This document shows positions 19,072 through 26,961 of a stretch of DNA of 64,000 bases, piece after piece. The notes beneath the pieces were generated by a model. It had not been told where the DNA came from. It did no database searches and was given only the letters and a program-made list of their open reading frames with translations. A program made the translations under genes and the position numbers. The DNA is from Sphingomonadales bacterium (lineage in GTDB: Bacteria > Pseudomonadota > Alphaproteobacteria > SMXS01). The stretch covers positions 1 to 64,000 of the forward strand of contig JALHLV010000008.1 in NCBI GenBank assembly GCA_022844405.1, in the 5' to 3' direction. The stretch's first letter is position 1. Each line of letters starts with the position of its first letter.

Positions 19072-20208
19072 ATGCCGTCACCCGATCCGCTTGAAAGCAC
19101 CATGGTCTTCTCGACCGCGCCGGCGCGTTCCGTGCGCGCCGAGGCTGATGAGATGGGGCACTACCTGTTGATCCTGGAAGGTGCCCAGGCCGGCCAGCGC
19201 TTCGAGATTGGCAACCAGCCGCTGGTCATCGGCCGCGAAGCCGGGTGTGACCTGGTGTTGCCGGACGGCCAGGTGTCTCGTCGGCATTGCTCGGTCGAAC
19301 TGCGGTTCGAAACCGCCATCCTGACCGACCTTGGGTCGACCAACGGCACCCATGTGGCCGGCACCCGCATCAGCCAGCCATTCACCCTGACCGAGGGCCT
19401 GGTGTTCACCCTCGGCGGGCACGTGCTGCAATATGAGCGCCGGAACCGGCGCGAAACCAAGGAATCACAAGACCTGGACCGGGCGCTGGCCAAGGCCAGC
19501 AGCTACGTCCACTCGCTGCTGCCCGCGCGGGTCTTCGAGGGTCCCATCCTCACCGACTGGTTCTACCTGCCCTGCGAGCGGCTGGGCGGCGACGCGTTCG
19601 GTTACTACCGCCTCGATGACGAGCATTTCGTGGGCTACATCGTCGACGTGTCGGGCCACGGCGTCGCCGCGGCCATGCATTCGGTGTCGCTGCTCAACGT
19701 GCTGCGCCAACGCGCGCTGCCCGAGACCGACTTCAGCGACCCGGGTCAGGTGCTGCGCAAGCTGAACCGCATGTTCCCCATGGACCAGCACGACGACATG
19801 TACTTCACCATGTGGTACGGCGTGTTCAACACCCGCACCCGCGTGCTGAAATTCGCCTCGGCCGGCCACCATGCCGGCTTCCTGGTGCCCGCGCGGCGCG
19901 CCGACGCCGCGCCGCTGCCGTTGCAGTGCCGCGGTCCGCTGATCGGCATGTTGCCGGATTTCGAGTTCAGGTCCGAGACGGCGACGATTCCCGAGGGCGC
20001 CACGCTCTACCTGTTCAGCGACGGCGTGTTCGAGATCGTCACCGATGCCGGCCAGGAGTGGAGCATGGACGAATTCAAGGACCTGCTCTGCCAGCCGCTC
20101 GATCCCATGCTGACCGAGCCCGAGCGGCTCCACGCTCATGTGCGCGCCCTGTCGCGCCCCGGTCCGTTCGACGACGACTTTTCGATCCTGACCGTAACAT
20201 TTCATTAA
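19072..20208 (+). CDS. FHA domain - SpoIIE-type PP2C phosphatase
   Basis: About 378 residues. An N-terminal FHA domain, which binds phosphothreonine (about 35-115: IGREAGCD, SRRHC, GSTNGTHV), is followed by a short helix and a SpoIIE/RsbU phosphatase domain (about 150-378: ERLGGDAFGYY, DVSGHGVAAAM, LYLFSDGVFE, DDDFSILTVTFH). RsbU-type phosphatases dephosphorylate a STAS protein, and the next two genes encode a STAS protein and an anti-sigma-type ATPase, so a partner-switching module is clear. The FHA domain would couple it to Thr phosphorylation, plausibly by the kinase at 30165. Starts at 19072, 19102 or further upstream are all possible; none has a strong ribosome binding site. Confidence 0.9.
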   Translation: MPSPDPLESTMVFSTAPARSVRAEADEMGHYLLILEGAQAGQRFEIGNQPLVIGREAGCDLVLPDGQVSRRHCSVELRFETAILTDLGSTNGTHVAGTRISQPFTLTEGLVFTLGGHVLQYERRNRRETKESQDLDRALAKASSYVHSLLPARVFEGPILTDWFYLPCERLGGDAFGYYRLDDEHFVGYIVDVSGHGVAAAMHSVSLLNVLRQRALPETDFSDPGQVLRKLNRMFPMDQHDDMYFTMWYGVFNTRTRVLKFASAGHHAGFLVPARRADAAPLPLQCRGPLIGMLPDFEFRSETATIPEGATLYLFSDGVFEIVTDAGQEWSMDEFKDLLCQPLDPMLTEPERLHAHVRALSRPGPFDDDFSILTVTFH

Positions 20209-20273
20209 CATTCGGCCCTTACTATCGGGCCGGGCTGGGCGGTCGGGTGACCGCGCTATTGAAGGGGCGTATC

Positions 20274-20612
20274 ATGGATATGGATGTCACCGACCTGGGC
20301 AACAACACGGTGAAGATCGCGCTGCACGGCCGGCTGGATACGCCCGGCGTGGACCAGATCGAGACCCGCTTCTCGGCCACCATCGTGCCGAAGGGCAAGC
20401 ATGCCATCGTCGACCTGTCGGGCGTGTCGTTCGTGGCGTCGATGGGCCTGCGCATGTTCATCTCGGTGGGCCGCGCGGTGAACGGCAAGGACGGCAAACT
20501 GGTGCTGCTGAACCCGCAGAGCCTCGTCAGCGAAGTGTTCGACAACGCCGCCCTGAGCCAGATCATCCCGGTCGTGTTCGACGAACAGGAAGCCCTCAAG
20601 CTGGTGGCGTGA
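20274..20612 (+). CDS. STAS-domain anti-sigma-factor-antagonist-type protein
   Basis: A 112-residue single STAS domain like SpoIIAA/RsbV. The phosphorylation loop reads DLSGVSFVASMGLRMF; Ser56 aligns with the phosphorylated Ser58 of SpoIIAA, while the preceding Asp is replaced by Ala. In the standard scheme the adjacent ATPase phosphorylates this Ser, and the SpoIIE-type phosphatase upstream removes the phosphate. GAAGGGGCG precedes the ATG. It lies 65 bases after the phosphatase gene and 31 before the ATPase gene. Confidence 0.92.
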   Translation: MDMDVTDLGNNTVKIALHGRLDTPGVDQIETRFSATIVPKGKHAIVDLSGVSFVASMGLRMFISVGRAVNGKDGKLVLLNPQSLVSEVFDNAALSQIIPVVFDEQEALKLVA

Positions 20613-20643
20613 CCGGTCGCGTCGGTTCCCCATGGAGGCGGCG

Positions 20644-21063
20644 ATGACATCCGGCCAAACGCTGCTGCGGATCGGTCGCGGCATGAAGGAACTGACCCGC
20701 GGCCTCACCGAGCTCGGGGACGTGCTTGACGCCCATGGCGTCAGCGCCCGCGGCCGCTTCCAGGCCGAGCTGGTGTTCGAGGAGATGGTCACCAACGTCA
20801 TCCGCTACGGCTATGACGACGAGGAGCTGCATGTCGTCGATGTGGCGGTCGGCGTCAACGATGACGACGTGGTCCTGGTGGTGAGCGACGACGGCCGTCC
20901 GTTCAATCCACTGGAACGGCCGGACCCGGCGCTGCCAAAGTCGCTGGACGAGGCGCAAGTCGGCGGCCTGGGCATCATGCTGGTGCGCAAGGCCGCGCGT
21001 GCGGTGTCCTACGCCCGGACGGACGGGCGCAACCACCTGACCGTGGTCATTCCCCGAGACTGA
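20644..21063 (+). CDS. Anti-sigma-factor-type serine kinase (GHKL ATPase, RsbW-like)
   Basis: A 139-residue GHKL ATPase. The N-box is in ELVFEEMVTNVIRYGY, the Asp-Gly loop is DDGRPFNP, and the G2 box is GGLGIMLVRK. It lacks a dimerisation/H-box, so it is a serine kinase or anti-sigma factor rather than a histidine kinase. GGAGG is placed five bases before the ATG at 20644, making it preferable to the ATG at 20632. It completes a phosphatase-STAS-ATPase module. No sigma factor gene is adjacent, so the final target is unknown and need not be a sigma factor. Confidence 0.9.
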   Translation: MTSGQTLLRIGRGMKELTRGLTELGDVLDAHGVSARGRFQAELVFEEMVTNVIRYGYDDEELHVVDVAVGVNDDDVVLVVSDDGRPFNPLERPDPALPKSLDEAQVGGLGIMLVRKAARAVSYARTDGRNHLTVVIPRD

Positions 21064-21118
21064 TCCGTCGCCGCGGCTTTCGCACGCCACGGCGAGACCG
21101 CCCCTGCCCGCAAGCGCC

Positions 21119-21880
21119 CTAACCCGCCTCGATGATCACGAAGGACAGATTGTCGGGCGCGCCCCGGTCGAGGCAGGTCACCTCGATGGTTTCGGCGGCG
21201 TCCATCAGATTGCCGATACCGGACATGTTCGCGAGCTCGGGGTCGCTGAGCACCCCGGTCACGCCGTCCGTCGCCAGCACCAGCCGGTCTCCCGGTTCGA
21301 TCGGACCATGGCAGGTGTCCACCTGCAGTTCCTGGTGGGCGCCGAGCGCGCGGGTGATGACGTTGCGCATCGGGTGGACGCTGGCGTCGGCCTGGCTGAG
21401 TTCGCCCGCGTCGACGAGCTGCTGGACATAGGAGTGGTCGCGGGTGAGCCGGGTGAGCGCGCCCTTGCGCAGCCGGTAGAGGCGGCTGTCGCCGACCCAC
21501 AGGCAGGCATAGAAGTCCTGGTAGATCAACACCGCGACGACCGTGCTGCCCATGGTTCGCTGCTGCGACTGGCGGGTGCCCTGGGCATAGAGGTCGTCGT
21601 TGATCCGGTACAGGTCCTCGCGCACCTCCTTCAGGAAGGTACGGCCGTCGATCGGCGGCTTCACCTTGGCGAGGCGTTCGATGATCATGGCGCTGGCCAC
21701 ATCGCCTGCCCGGTGTCCACCCATCCCGTCGGCGACCACCCACAGGCCGATATCGGTGCGTTCGAGGAACGCATCCTCGTTGTGCGGACGCACCTTGCCG
21801 GTGTGCGTCCTGCCGATCGACCTGAAGCTGAGCTTTCCTCCGTACACGGCGCTGCTTTGCCCGTTTCTCGCTAATACCAT
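21119..21880 (-). CDS. PP2C-type Ser/Thr phosphatase (T6SS PppA-like)
   Basis: A 253-residue PPM/PP2C phosphatase with all metal-binding motifs: RPHNEDAFLE, VVADGMGGHRAGDVAS, TMGSTVVAVL, WVGDSRLYRL, VLATDGVTG and DNLSFVII. It reverses Ser/Thr phosphorylation by eukaryotic-type kinases. It is the last gene of a minus-strand operon after the DotU-like gene, with which it overlaps by ten bases (ATGGTATTAG serves as both start and stop), so translation is coupled. PppA phosphatases occupy the same context in type VI secretion loci. The kinase at 30165 is the natural partner. Confidence 0.94.
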   Translation of the reverse strand: MVLARNGQSSAVYGGKLSFRSIGRTHTGKVRPHNEDAFLERTDIGLWVVADGMGGHRAGDVASAMIIERLAKVKPPIDGRTFLKEVREDLYRINDDLYAQGTRQSQQRTMGSTVVAVLIYQDFYACLWVGDSRLYRLRKGALTRLTRDHSYVQQLVDAGELSQADASVHPMRNVITRALGAHQELQVDTCHGPIEPGDRLVLATDGVTGVLSDPELANMSGIGNLMDAAETIEVTCLDRGAPDNLSFVIIEAG

Positions 21881-23193
21881 CGGGGCAGAAGGTACGCGTC
21901 GTTGTCCAGCGATGACGGATGTACCCCCTTTCCCAGCACGATCTTGATGCCGTCATCAGGCGGCGCCGATGGCCCCCCCATCGGCTCGGTGATGATGCTC
22001 ATGAGACGTTGCCCCCTTTCCCTTGCCCAGGGATCGAGCTGGCGGCCCAGCGCCGCCAGCCGTTGCGCCGCGAGATCCGGCACCGCCGGGTCCCGTTGCG
22101 CGATCAGATAGACCGGCCCGCGCGCCGCCCCGGCGGCGGCCCCGATCCTACGGACGACGCCACTGTTGGCCTGGTCCGGCGTGGCGGTTCCGGTGTGGAA
22201 AATCAGGTCGCCGGACACGCCGACGACCAGCGACGGCCCCCTGTCGTCGAAGTTCACCACCTTGGTGGCGATGTCGCCCTGAAGCAATGAGCGGACCTTG
22301 CCCGGCACCATGTCCGGCTGCGGCTGAAGCTCGGCGCTGCGCAGCACGGCGGGGTCGCCCTCGGCGCCTCCGGCGACGATCGTGGGCGCGGTGTCGCCGA
22401 AAATCCAGACCGCGACGGCCAGCGAGGCGATGACGAACAGCACCAGGCCGATGGCCATGGTGAACGGATTGAGATAGGCGAGCGCCTTGTGCGCGCCGCT
22501 GTGGGCGGCCAGCGACACCGAGGTGCGCGGACGGGATTGGCCGTGCTCGCGGATCGCCGTCAGCAGCCGCTCGCGGTACTGGATCAGCAGCAGCGGCCCG
22601 CGCGCGTCGGTGCGCATGGGACCCTCGAAGCCCAGCGCCAGCGCCACGTAAATCAGCTCCAACGTGTCGTAGAACCCGGCCGGCGCGGCGAGCGCCTCCT
22701 CCATCAGGTCGAACACCTGCTGGCCGTCGCGTGCTTGCGCCGCCAGCAGGTGCTGGCGCCACTCGGCCTTGCCGGGCCACGGACCGTTGAGCGCGATGTC
22801 GTCGAGCAGCGCGGCGAGGATCAGTTCGCCGTTGCGCGACGGCCCGTCATCGACCGGCTGGCGATTGATCTGGTTGCGATAGGCCTGCAGGCCGCGCTGC
22901 GCGGCCGAGCGGATATCGGCCATGGAAAGGTAGTCGTCCGGCTTGTTGCGCAGGCTTTCGGCCAGGGTCAGCATCTCGGCGCCGGCCACCACCAGCGGGT
23001 TGCCGCGCTTGAGATTCACCTCGACGCGGCCGAATGTCAGCTTGTCCAGCGCCTCGCCCGGCGCGTGGTCCGACGCGCCGCCCAGCAGGAACGGATTGAG
23101 CGACTCCACCGCCTCGGCGCGCGCGGCGCGGCGCGGCGCGCGCGCGCCGCCTCCGCCGTTGCCGTCGAACTCGAATGGGTCGTTGGACTGCAT
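21871..23193 (-). CDS. DotU/TssL-family inner-membrane protein with periplasmic extension
   Basis: A 440-residue protein. A flexible N-terminus has NDPFEFDG and SLNPFLLGG. A cytoplasmic DotU domain spans about 60-240 (AAQRGLQAYRNQ, NGELILAALLDDIALNG, YDTLELIYVALALGFEGPMR). One transmembrane helix follows near 245-268 (AIGLVLFVIASLAVAVWIF), then a 170-residue periplasmic part resembling a degenerate OmpA-like domain. In type VI and IVb secretion DotU pairs with IcmF/TssM to anchor the machine. No IcmF gene or structural T6SS gene is present in this window. It lies between the TagH-like gene (68-base gap) and the PP2C gene (overlap), so it probably works with phosphorylation signalling. Confidence 0.88.
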   Translation of the reverse strand: MQSNDPFEFDGNGGGGARAPRRAARAEAVESLNPFLLGGASDHAPGEALDKLTFGRVEVNLKRGNPLVVAGAEMLTLAESLRNKPDDYLSMADIRSAAQRGLQAYRNQINRQPVDDGPSRNGELILAALLDDIALNGPWPGKAEWRQHLLAAQARDGQQVFDLMEEALAAPAGFYDTLELIYVALALGFEGPMRTDARGPLLLIQYRERLLTAIREHGQSRPRTSVSLAAHSGAHKALAYLNPFTMAIGLVLFVIASLAVAVWIFGDTAPTIVAGGAEGDPAVLRSAELQPQPDMVPGKVRSLLQGDIATKVVNFDDRGPSLVVGVSGDLIFHTGTATPDQANSGVVRRIGAAAGAARGPVYLIAQRDPAVPDLAAQRLAALGRQLDPWARERGQRLMSIITEPMGGPSAPPDDGIKIVLGKGVHPSSLDNDAYLLPRWY

Positions 23194-23261
23194 GGCCCTC
23201 GTTGCCTTGTCCCTAGCCTTGTTTCATCGGGGCGCCCGCAAAGGCGCCATGTCGATTCCGC

Positions 23262-24305
23262 TTACAGATCCGCATTCTGCAGTTGCCTCAGCCTGTCGTC
23301 GTAGCCGCGCCGGAAATCCGCCATGAACGAGCTGCGGTCCAGGTCGGCGATGTCGCGCTCGAGCTGCTCGAAATACGCCCGGTAGGTGTCCCACGCCGCC
23401 GCCTTCTTGCCGCCCGCGGTGACGATCGACATGGTGCTGCGCTTGCCCAGCAACTCCTCGATCTCGTCCGGGTTGAGCCGGTTCACCAGGCCCACCAGCG
23501 CCCGGTGCATGCCCGACAGCACCGCGATCTGGTGCCGCTTGACGTCGCGGAACGTGGCCTCGACCGCTTCCTCGGACGCCAGGTAGCCGGTCTGGTCGCC
23601 GCGCAACAGGCGCACCGCCAGTTCGTCCGGCATCAACGACTTGAACGGATTGGCGTTGGCCGGCGTGACCATGGTCTGCTCGGCGCGGAACTGCGCCTTC
23701 ACCGCCGACCGGTCGCGCAGCAGGTCGTGCACATGGCCGATGATCTGGCGGTAGAGCCGTCCGGCGCGCTTGAGCACCGCCGTCGCATCGGCGCCGCGCA
23801 TGGTCGACAGGTCGAGCCTCGCGCCATCCATGAACGCGACCAGCGCACTGTCGCGGGGAATCTCCGCGAGCGCCGCGACCGGCTGGGGCGCCCGCACCGG
23901 CTCGGGCTCCGGTTCGCCGAACGGGTTGTCGGGGTTGAATGCGTCCAGGTCGCCCTGGGTGCTGTCCGGATCGGGCTCGCTCTCCTCGACCAGGATGGTC
24001 AGCTCGTACTCACCGATCCGCAACTGATCTTCGTGCTCGACCTCGATGGCGCGCCCGCGTTCCAGGCGCGCGGTGTCGCCATTGAGGAAGATGCCGTTGG
24101 AACTCCTGTCCGTCACATAGATGCGGTCGCCGACCAGGCTGATCTCGCAATGGTGCCGCGACAGCAAGCGCGCACGGTCGGCCAAGACCCAGCCGCAGTC
24201 GGGCGCGCGCCCGAGCACCAGGGAGCCGCCCTGAAGCGTCCGCTCATCCTCCACCACATCGCCATCGTCGCCTGGACGCGTCAGGCGCAACTTCACCAAC
24301 GTCAA
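23262..24305 (-). CDS. TagH/Fha-like FHA-domain protein of type VI secretion type
   Basis: A 347-residue protein. An N-terminal FHA domain (about 25-105: LVLGRAPDCGWVL, LSRHHCEI, DRSSNGIFLNGD) binds phosphothreonine. A Pro/Glu-rich linker contains DNPFGEPEPEP. The C-terminal domain is typical of T6SS-associated FHA proteins (LVAFMDGARLDL, NPFKSLMPDELAVRLLRGDQ, DTYRAYFEQLERDI). In T6SS the phosphorylated Fha/TagH triggers assembly. The TTG start at 24305 has GGGAG seven bases upstream and overlaps the stop of a 31-residue frame; a GTG three codons later is an alternative. It belongs to the TPR-FHA-DotU-PP2C operon. Confidence 0.9.
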   Translation of the reverse strand: MTLVKLRLTRPGDDGDVVEDERTLQGGSLVLGRAPDCGWVLADRARLLSRHHCEISLVGDRIYVTDRSSNGIFLNGDTARLERGRAIEVEHEDQLRIGEYELTILVEESEPDPDSTQGDLDAFNPDNPFGEPEPEPVRAPQPVAALAEIPRDSALVAFMDGARLDLSTMRGADATAVLKRAGRLYRQIIGHVHDLLRDRSAVKAQFRAEQTMVTPANANPFKSLMPDELAVRLLRGDQTGYLASEEAVEATFRDVKRHQIAVLSGMHRALVGLVNRLNPDEIEELLGKRSTMSIVTAGGKKAAAWDTYRAYFEQLERDIADLDRSSFMADFRRGYDDRLRQLQNADL

Positions 24306-24397
24306 GCCGCTTCTCCCTCGATCGCTTCCGGCACGGGCCGCGGTTTCCGCCGCGCCGGCACGTCAGCCCAATCTCCCTGAAAATCTTGACCGGTCAT
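24302..24397 (-). CDS. Possible 31-residue translationally coupled protein
   Basis: The ATG overlaps the TGA of the upstream TPR gene (ATGA), and its own TGA overlaps the TTG start of the FHA gene (TTGA). The frame exactly bridges the gap between two operon genes. The peptide starts MTGQDFQGDWADVPARR and is hydrophilic, Pro/Arg-rich, with an acidic end (EAIEGEAA). It could be a real small protein or only a translational bridge that keeps ribosomes moving to the FHA gene. No known family is recognised. Confidence 0.45.
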   Translation of the reverse strand: MTGQDFQGDWADVPARRKPRPVPEAIEGEAA

Positions 24398-26517
24398 AGG
24401 GACGCGAGCAACCCCATGTCCTTGAGCCGCGCACGGCGCTGGCCACGGTCCGTGTCCAGGTCGGCGACCAGCGCGCGGTAGTCGGGCAACGCGCGCAGCG
24501 AGGCGAGCGCCGGGTCCCAGCTTACCATGGATACCCCGGCGAAGCGCCGGGACACGGCGCGCCGGAGCGCCACCATGGCCTTGTCGGGCTTGCCCTCGAG
24601 CGCGTCGATGCGCGCCTCCAGATAGGCGAAAGAAGGATGTTCGAAGCCCATCGCCCGCTGGCGCTCGAGCCAGACGCGGGCGCCGTCGAGCAACGGCCGG
24701 GCGCCGGCCGCGTCGTTGAGCGCCATGCGGGCGCCGGCCAACGCCATGGCGGGCATGACGATGGGCGAGCGGCCGTAAAGCGGTCCGACGCCGTCCCTCG
24801 AAAACGCCTCGAACGGTGCCAGCAGATCGACGACCGCCCGGTGGTGTCCGGCGGCGTATTCGGCGTCGGCGAGGGCAAACAGCCGCTCCGGGTCGCCCGG
24901 ATCGGTGGCGAAGCGACGCCTGGCTTCGGCGAGGGCATCCTCGGTCCGGCCCTGCGCCAGCAGGACGAGGTCCTTGCCGCCATCGAGCCACTGTCCGGCC
25001 TCGCCGGTCGCGCCCAGGTCGAGATAGGCGACGCCGAGCATCCGCCTGACCTTGGGGTCCGACGGATCGGCCTTGCTGGCGCGCTGCAGTATCTGGATCG
25101 CATCGACCGGCCGCCAGTCGTCGGCAAGCCGCGCGCCGCGGGCCGCCAGCAGGTTCTCGTTGCCGGGATAAAGACGCTCCAGCCGGTCGAGCAGCGCGTC
25201 GGCTTCGAGCCGGCGGTCGCTGACCGCCAGCAGGCGCGACATGTTGAGGCCGATGGCGAGCGAGTCCGGATCCTGCTCGTGGGCACGGGTGAGCTGCGTG
25301 ATGCCGTCGCTCAGCCGGCCGCTCGATGCATAGGCGTGGTGAAGCCACAGCCTGGCCTTGGCGAGGCCGGGTTTCCTGTCGAGCGCCTTCTTGAGCTTGG
25401 CGATGGCGGCTTCGGTGTCGCCGGCGGCGAGGTCGATCAGGCCGCCGGCGGCCTGCGCCTCGGCCAGCGTCGGGTCGAGCGCCAGGGCTTTGGCCACGAA
25501 GGGCCGCGCCTTCGCGACGGCGTCGGGCAGCGGCACCTCGCCATAGGTTTCCCATCCGCGGCCCTGCAGCAGCAGCGCCTCGGCGAGCGCGGCGTAGGCC
25601 GGCGCGGAGGTCGGATTCCGGGTAATCGACTGCTCGAACGACGTGATCGCGGCCGACAGCGCGCCGCCGGTCCGCTGGGCGAGCTTGCCTTGCCCGGCGT
25701 CCATCAGCTTGCGCGCCTGGATGGCAGCGCCGTCCTTGTCGGCTTCGGCCGTCGTGGCCGGCACGATTACCTTGCGCACGTCGTCGACGATGGACTGGCT
25801 CAGATCGTCCTGGACCGCCAGCATGTCGGCCATTTCGCGGTTGAACGTCTTGGACCAGAGCTGCACGCCGCGGTCCGTGTCGATCAGTTGCGCCATGACC
25901 CGCAGCCGGGTGCCGGAGCGCTGCACGCTGCCGTCGAGCACCACGGGGGCGTCCAGCTTCTTGCCGATCTGGCGCAGATCTTCTTCCTCGGCGGGCTTGG
26001 CCGACGCCGGCCCGGCGATCACCTTGAGACCCTGCACGCGGGCGAGGCGGTTGCGTATGTCCGACGTGATGGCGCGGGACACGCCCTCCTGCTCGGGCTC
26101 GACGGACAGATTGGCGAAGGGAAGCACGGCCACGGTGCCGATGACCGGCATTCCCGACTGCACCGTCTCGGCGCCGCGCTGCTGGATCGAATAGCCGATA
26201 TAGGCGCACAGCGCGACGATGCCGATCAGGATAGCATAGTCGCTGTAATGGGCCTGCGTGGCGGCCACGTGCCGGTGATGGTCCAGTTCGCCGGTGCGCC
26301 GCAGCCCTTCCGGCGTCAGCTCGAACGCCCATGTCACCAGCATGATGATCGGGAACGCGATGGCGAGCATCAGGAACACGAAGGTGGTCGACCATTTCGG
26401 CAGATCGAACGCGTCCACCAGCGGCGGAAAGAGCTGGATCATGCTGCCTGCGACAAGCGCGTACACGCCCGCGACCCGGAACATGTTTCGCCGCTTCAGC
26501 TCGTCAAAAACGCGCAC
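24394..26517 (-). CDS. Membrane-anchored TPR protein with FlgO-like domain (adenylate-cyclase-associated type)
   Basis: About 707 residues. The N-terminus (VRVFDELKRRNMFRVAGVYA) and the following helices (transmembrane segments near 20-40, 45-67 and 105-125) match a common bacterial family in which this anchor is fused to cyclase or TPR domains. After WAFELTPEGLRRTGEL come a FlgO-like domain (VAVLPFANLSVEPEQEG, GARVMAQLIDTDRG-like segment) and at least six TPR repeats to the C-terminus. The GTG at 26517 is chosen because AGGAGG lies four bases upstream; an ATG 16 codons earlier is possible. No catalytic domain is visible, so it is probably a scaffold. It heads the FHA-DotU-PP2C operon. Confidence 0.82.
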   Translation of the reverse strand: MRVFDELKRRNMFRVAGVYALVAGSMIQLFPPLVDAFDLPKWSTTFVFLMLAIAFPIIMLVTWAFELTPEGLRRTGELDHHRHVAATQAHYSDYAILIGIVALCAYIGYSIQQRGAETVQSGMPVIGTVAVLPFANLSVEPEQEGVSRAITSDIRNRLARVQGLKVIAGPASAKPAEEEDLRQIGKKLDAPVVLDGSVQRSGTRLRVMAQLIDTDRGVQLWSKTFNREMADMLAVQDDLSQSIVDDVRKVIVPATTAEADKDGAAIQARKLMDAGQGKLAQRTGGALSAAITSFEQSITRNPTSAPAYAALAEALLLQGRGWETYGEVPLPDAVAKARPFVAKALALDPTLAEAQAAGGLIDLAAGDTEAAIAKLKKALDRKPGLAKARLWLHHAYASSGRLSDGITQLTRAHEQDPDSLAIGLNMSRLLAVSDRRLEADALLDRLERLYPGNENLLAARGARLADDWRPVDAIQILQRASKADPSDPKVRRMLGVAYLDLGATGEAGQWLDGGKDLVLLAQGRTEDALAEARRRFATDPGDPERLFALADAEYAAGHHRAVVDLLAPFEAFSRDGVGPLYGRSPIVMPAMALAGARMALNDAAGARPLLDGARVWLERQRAMGFEHPSFAYLEARIDALEGKPDKAMVALRRAVSRRFAGVSMVSWDPALASLRALPDYRALVADLDTDRGQRRARLKDMGLLASL

Positions 26518-26961
26518 CGCCCCTCCTGGGTCAGACAACGGCTTCAGTTTCCCCGATAAGCCCAAGCACTATATGCGATAATCTTGGTGCTGTGTAGCGT
26601 CCCTCACGCAGGCGTGCTTGGAGGCCTCGGGTCGCCTCGATCGATTCGCCGACGCAACGAGGGCGGCCTTCCCGGTTGCCCGGTCCGACCGCCGTGCCGC
26701 GGGACGATCGGACGGCGCGGCACCATCCGATTGACCGGGAACGACGATTGCCGTTCACGGCATTGTGCGCGTGCTGCAAAGCAGCATCATCGACAAAGAC
26801 CATTTACGATTGCGGCCGGATAGCTGATCATAACCGCGCTCAGCACGGGCGTGAACGGTGCAAGCGGATCGGCCACAGTGGAAGCCGTACCGCTAGCAGG
26901 GGGGCTGTACCGGTCTGCTGGCATCGACCTAGCTTGAATCACCTTAAAGGGGGATGTGTCC
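26518..26961. other. 444-bp divergent intergenic region
   Basis: This gap separates the divergent TPR operon and the LysM lipoprotein gene and must hold both promoters. I see no convincing gene: the frames crossing it have no recognisable domain. Notable structures are an 8-bp inverted repeat GTGCCGCG/CGCGGCAC (26694-26701 and 26716-26723) and an A+T-richer patch, CTATATGCGATAAT, near 26569-26582. No -35/-10 pair was clear enough to call. Confidence 0.5.

Noticed and set aside
26531-26803. 90-codon minus-strand frame in the large intergenic region
   Set aside because: No ribosome binding site or domain is seen, it overlaps the start of the TPR gene, and its composition is typical of a random frame.
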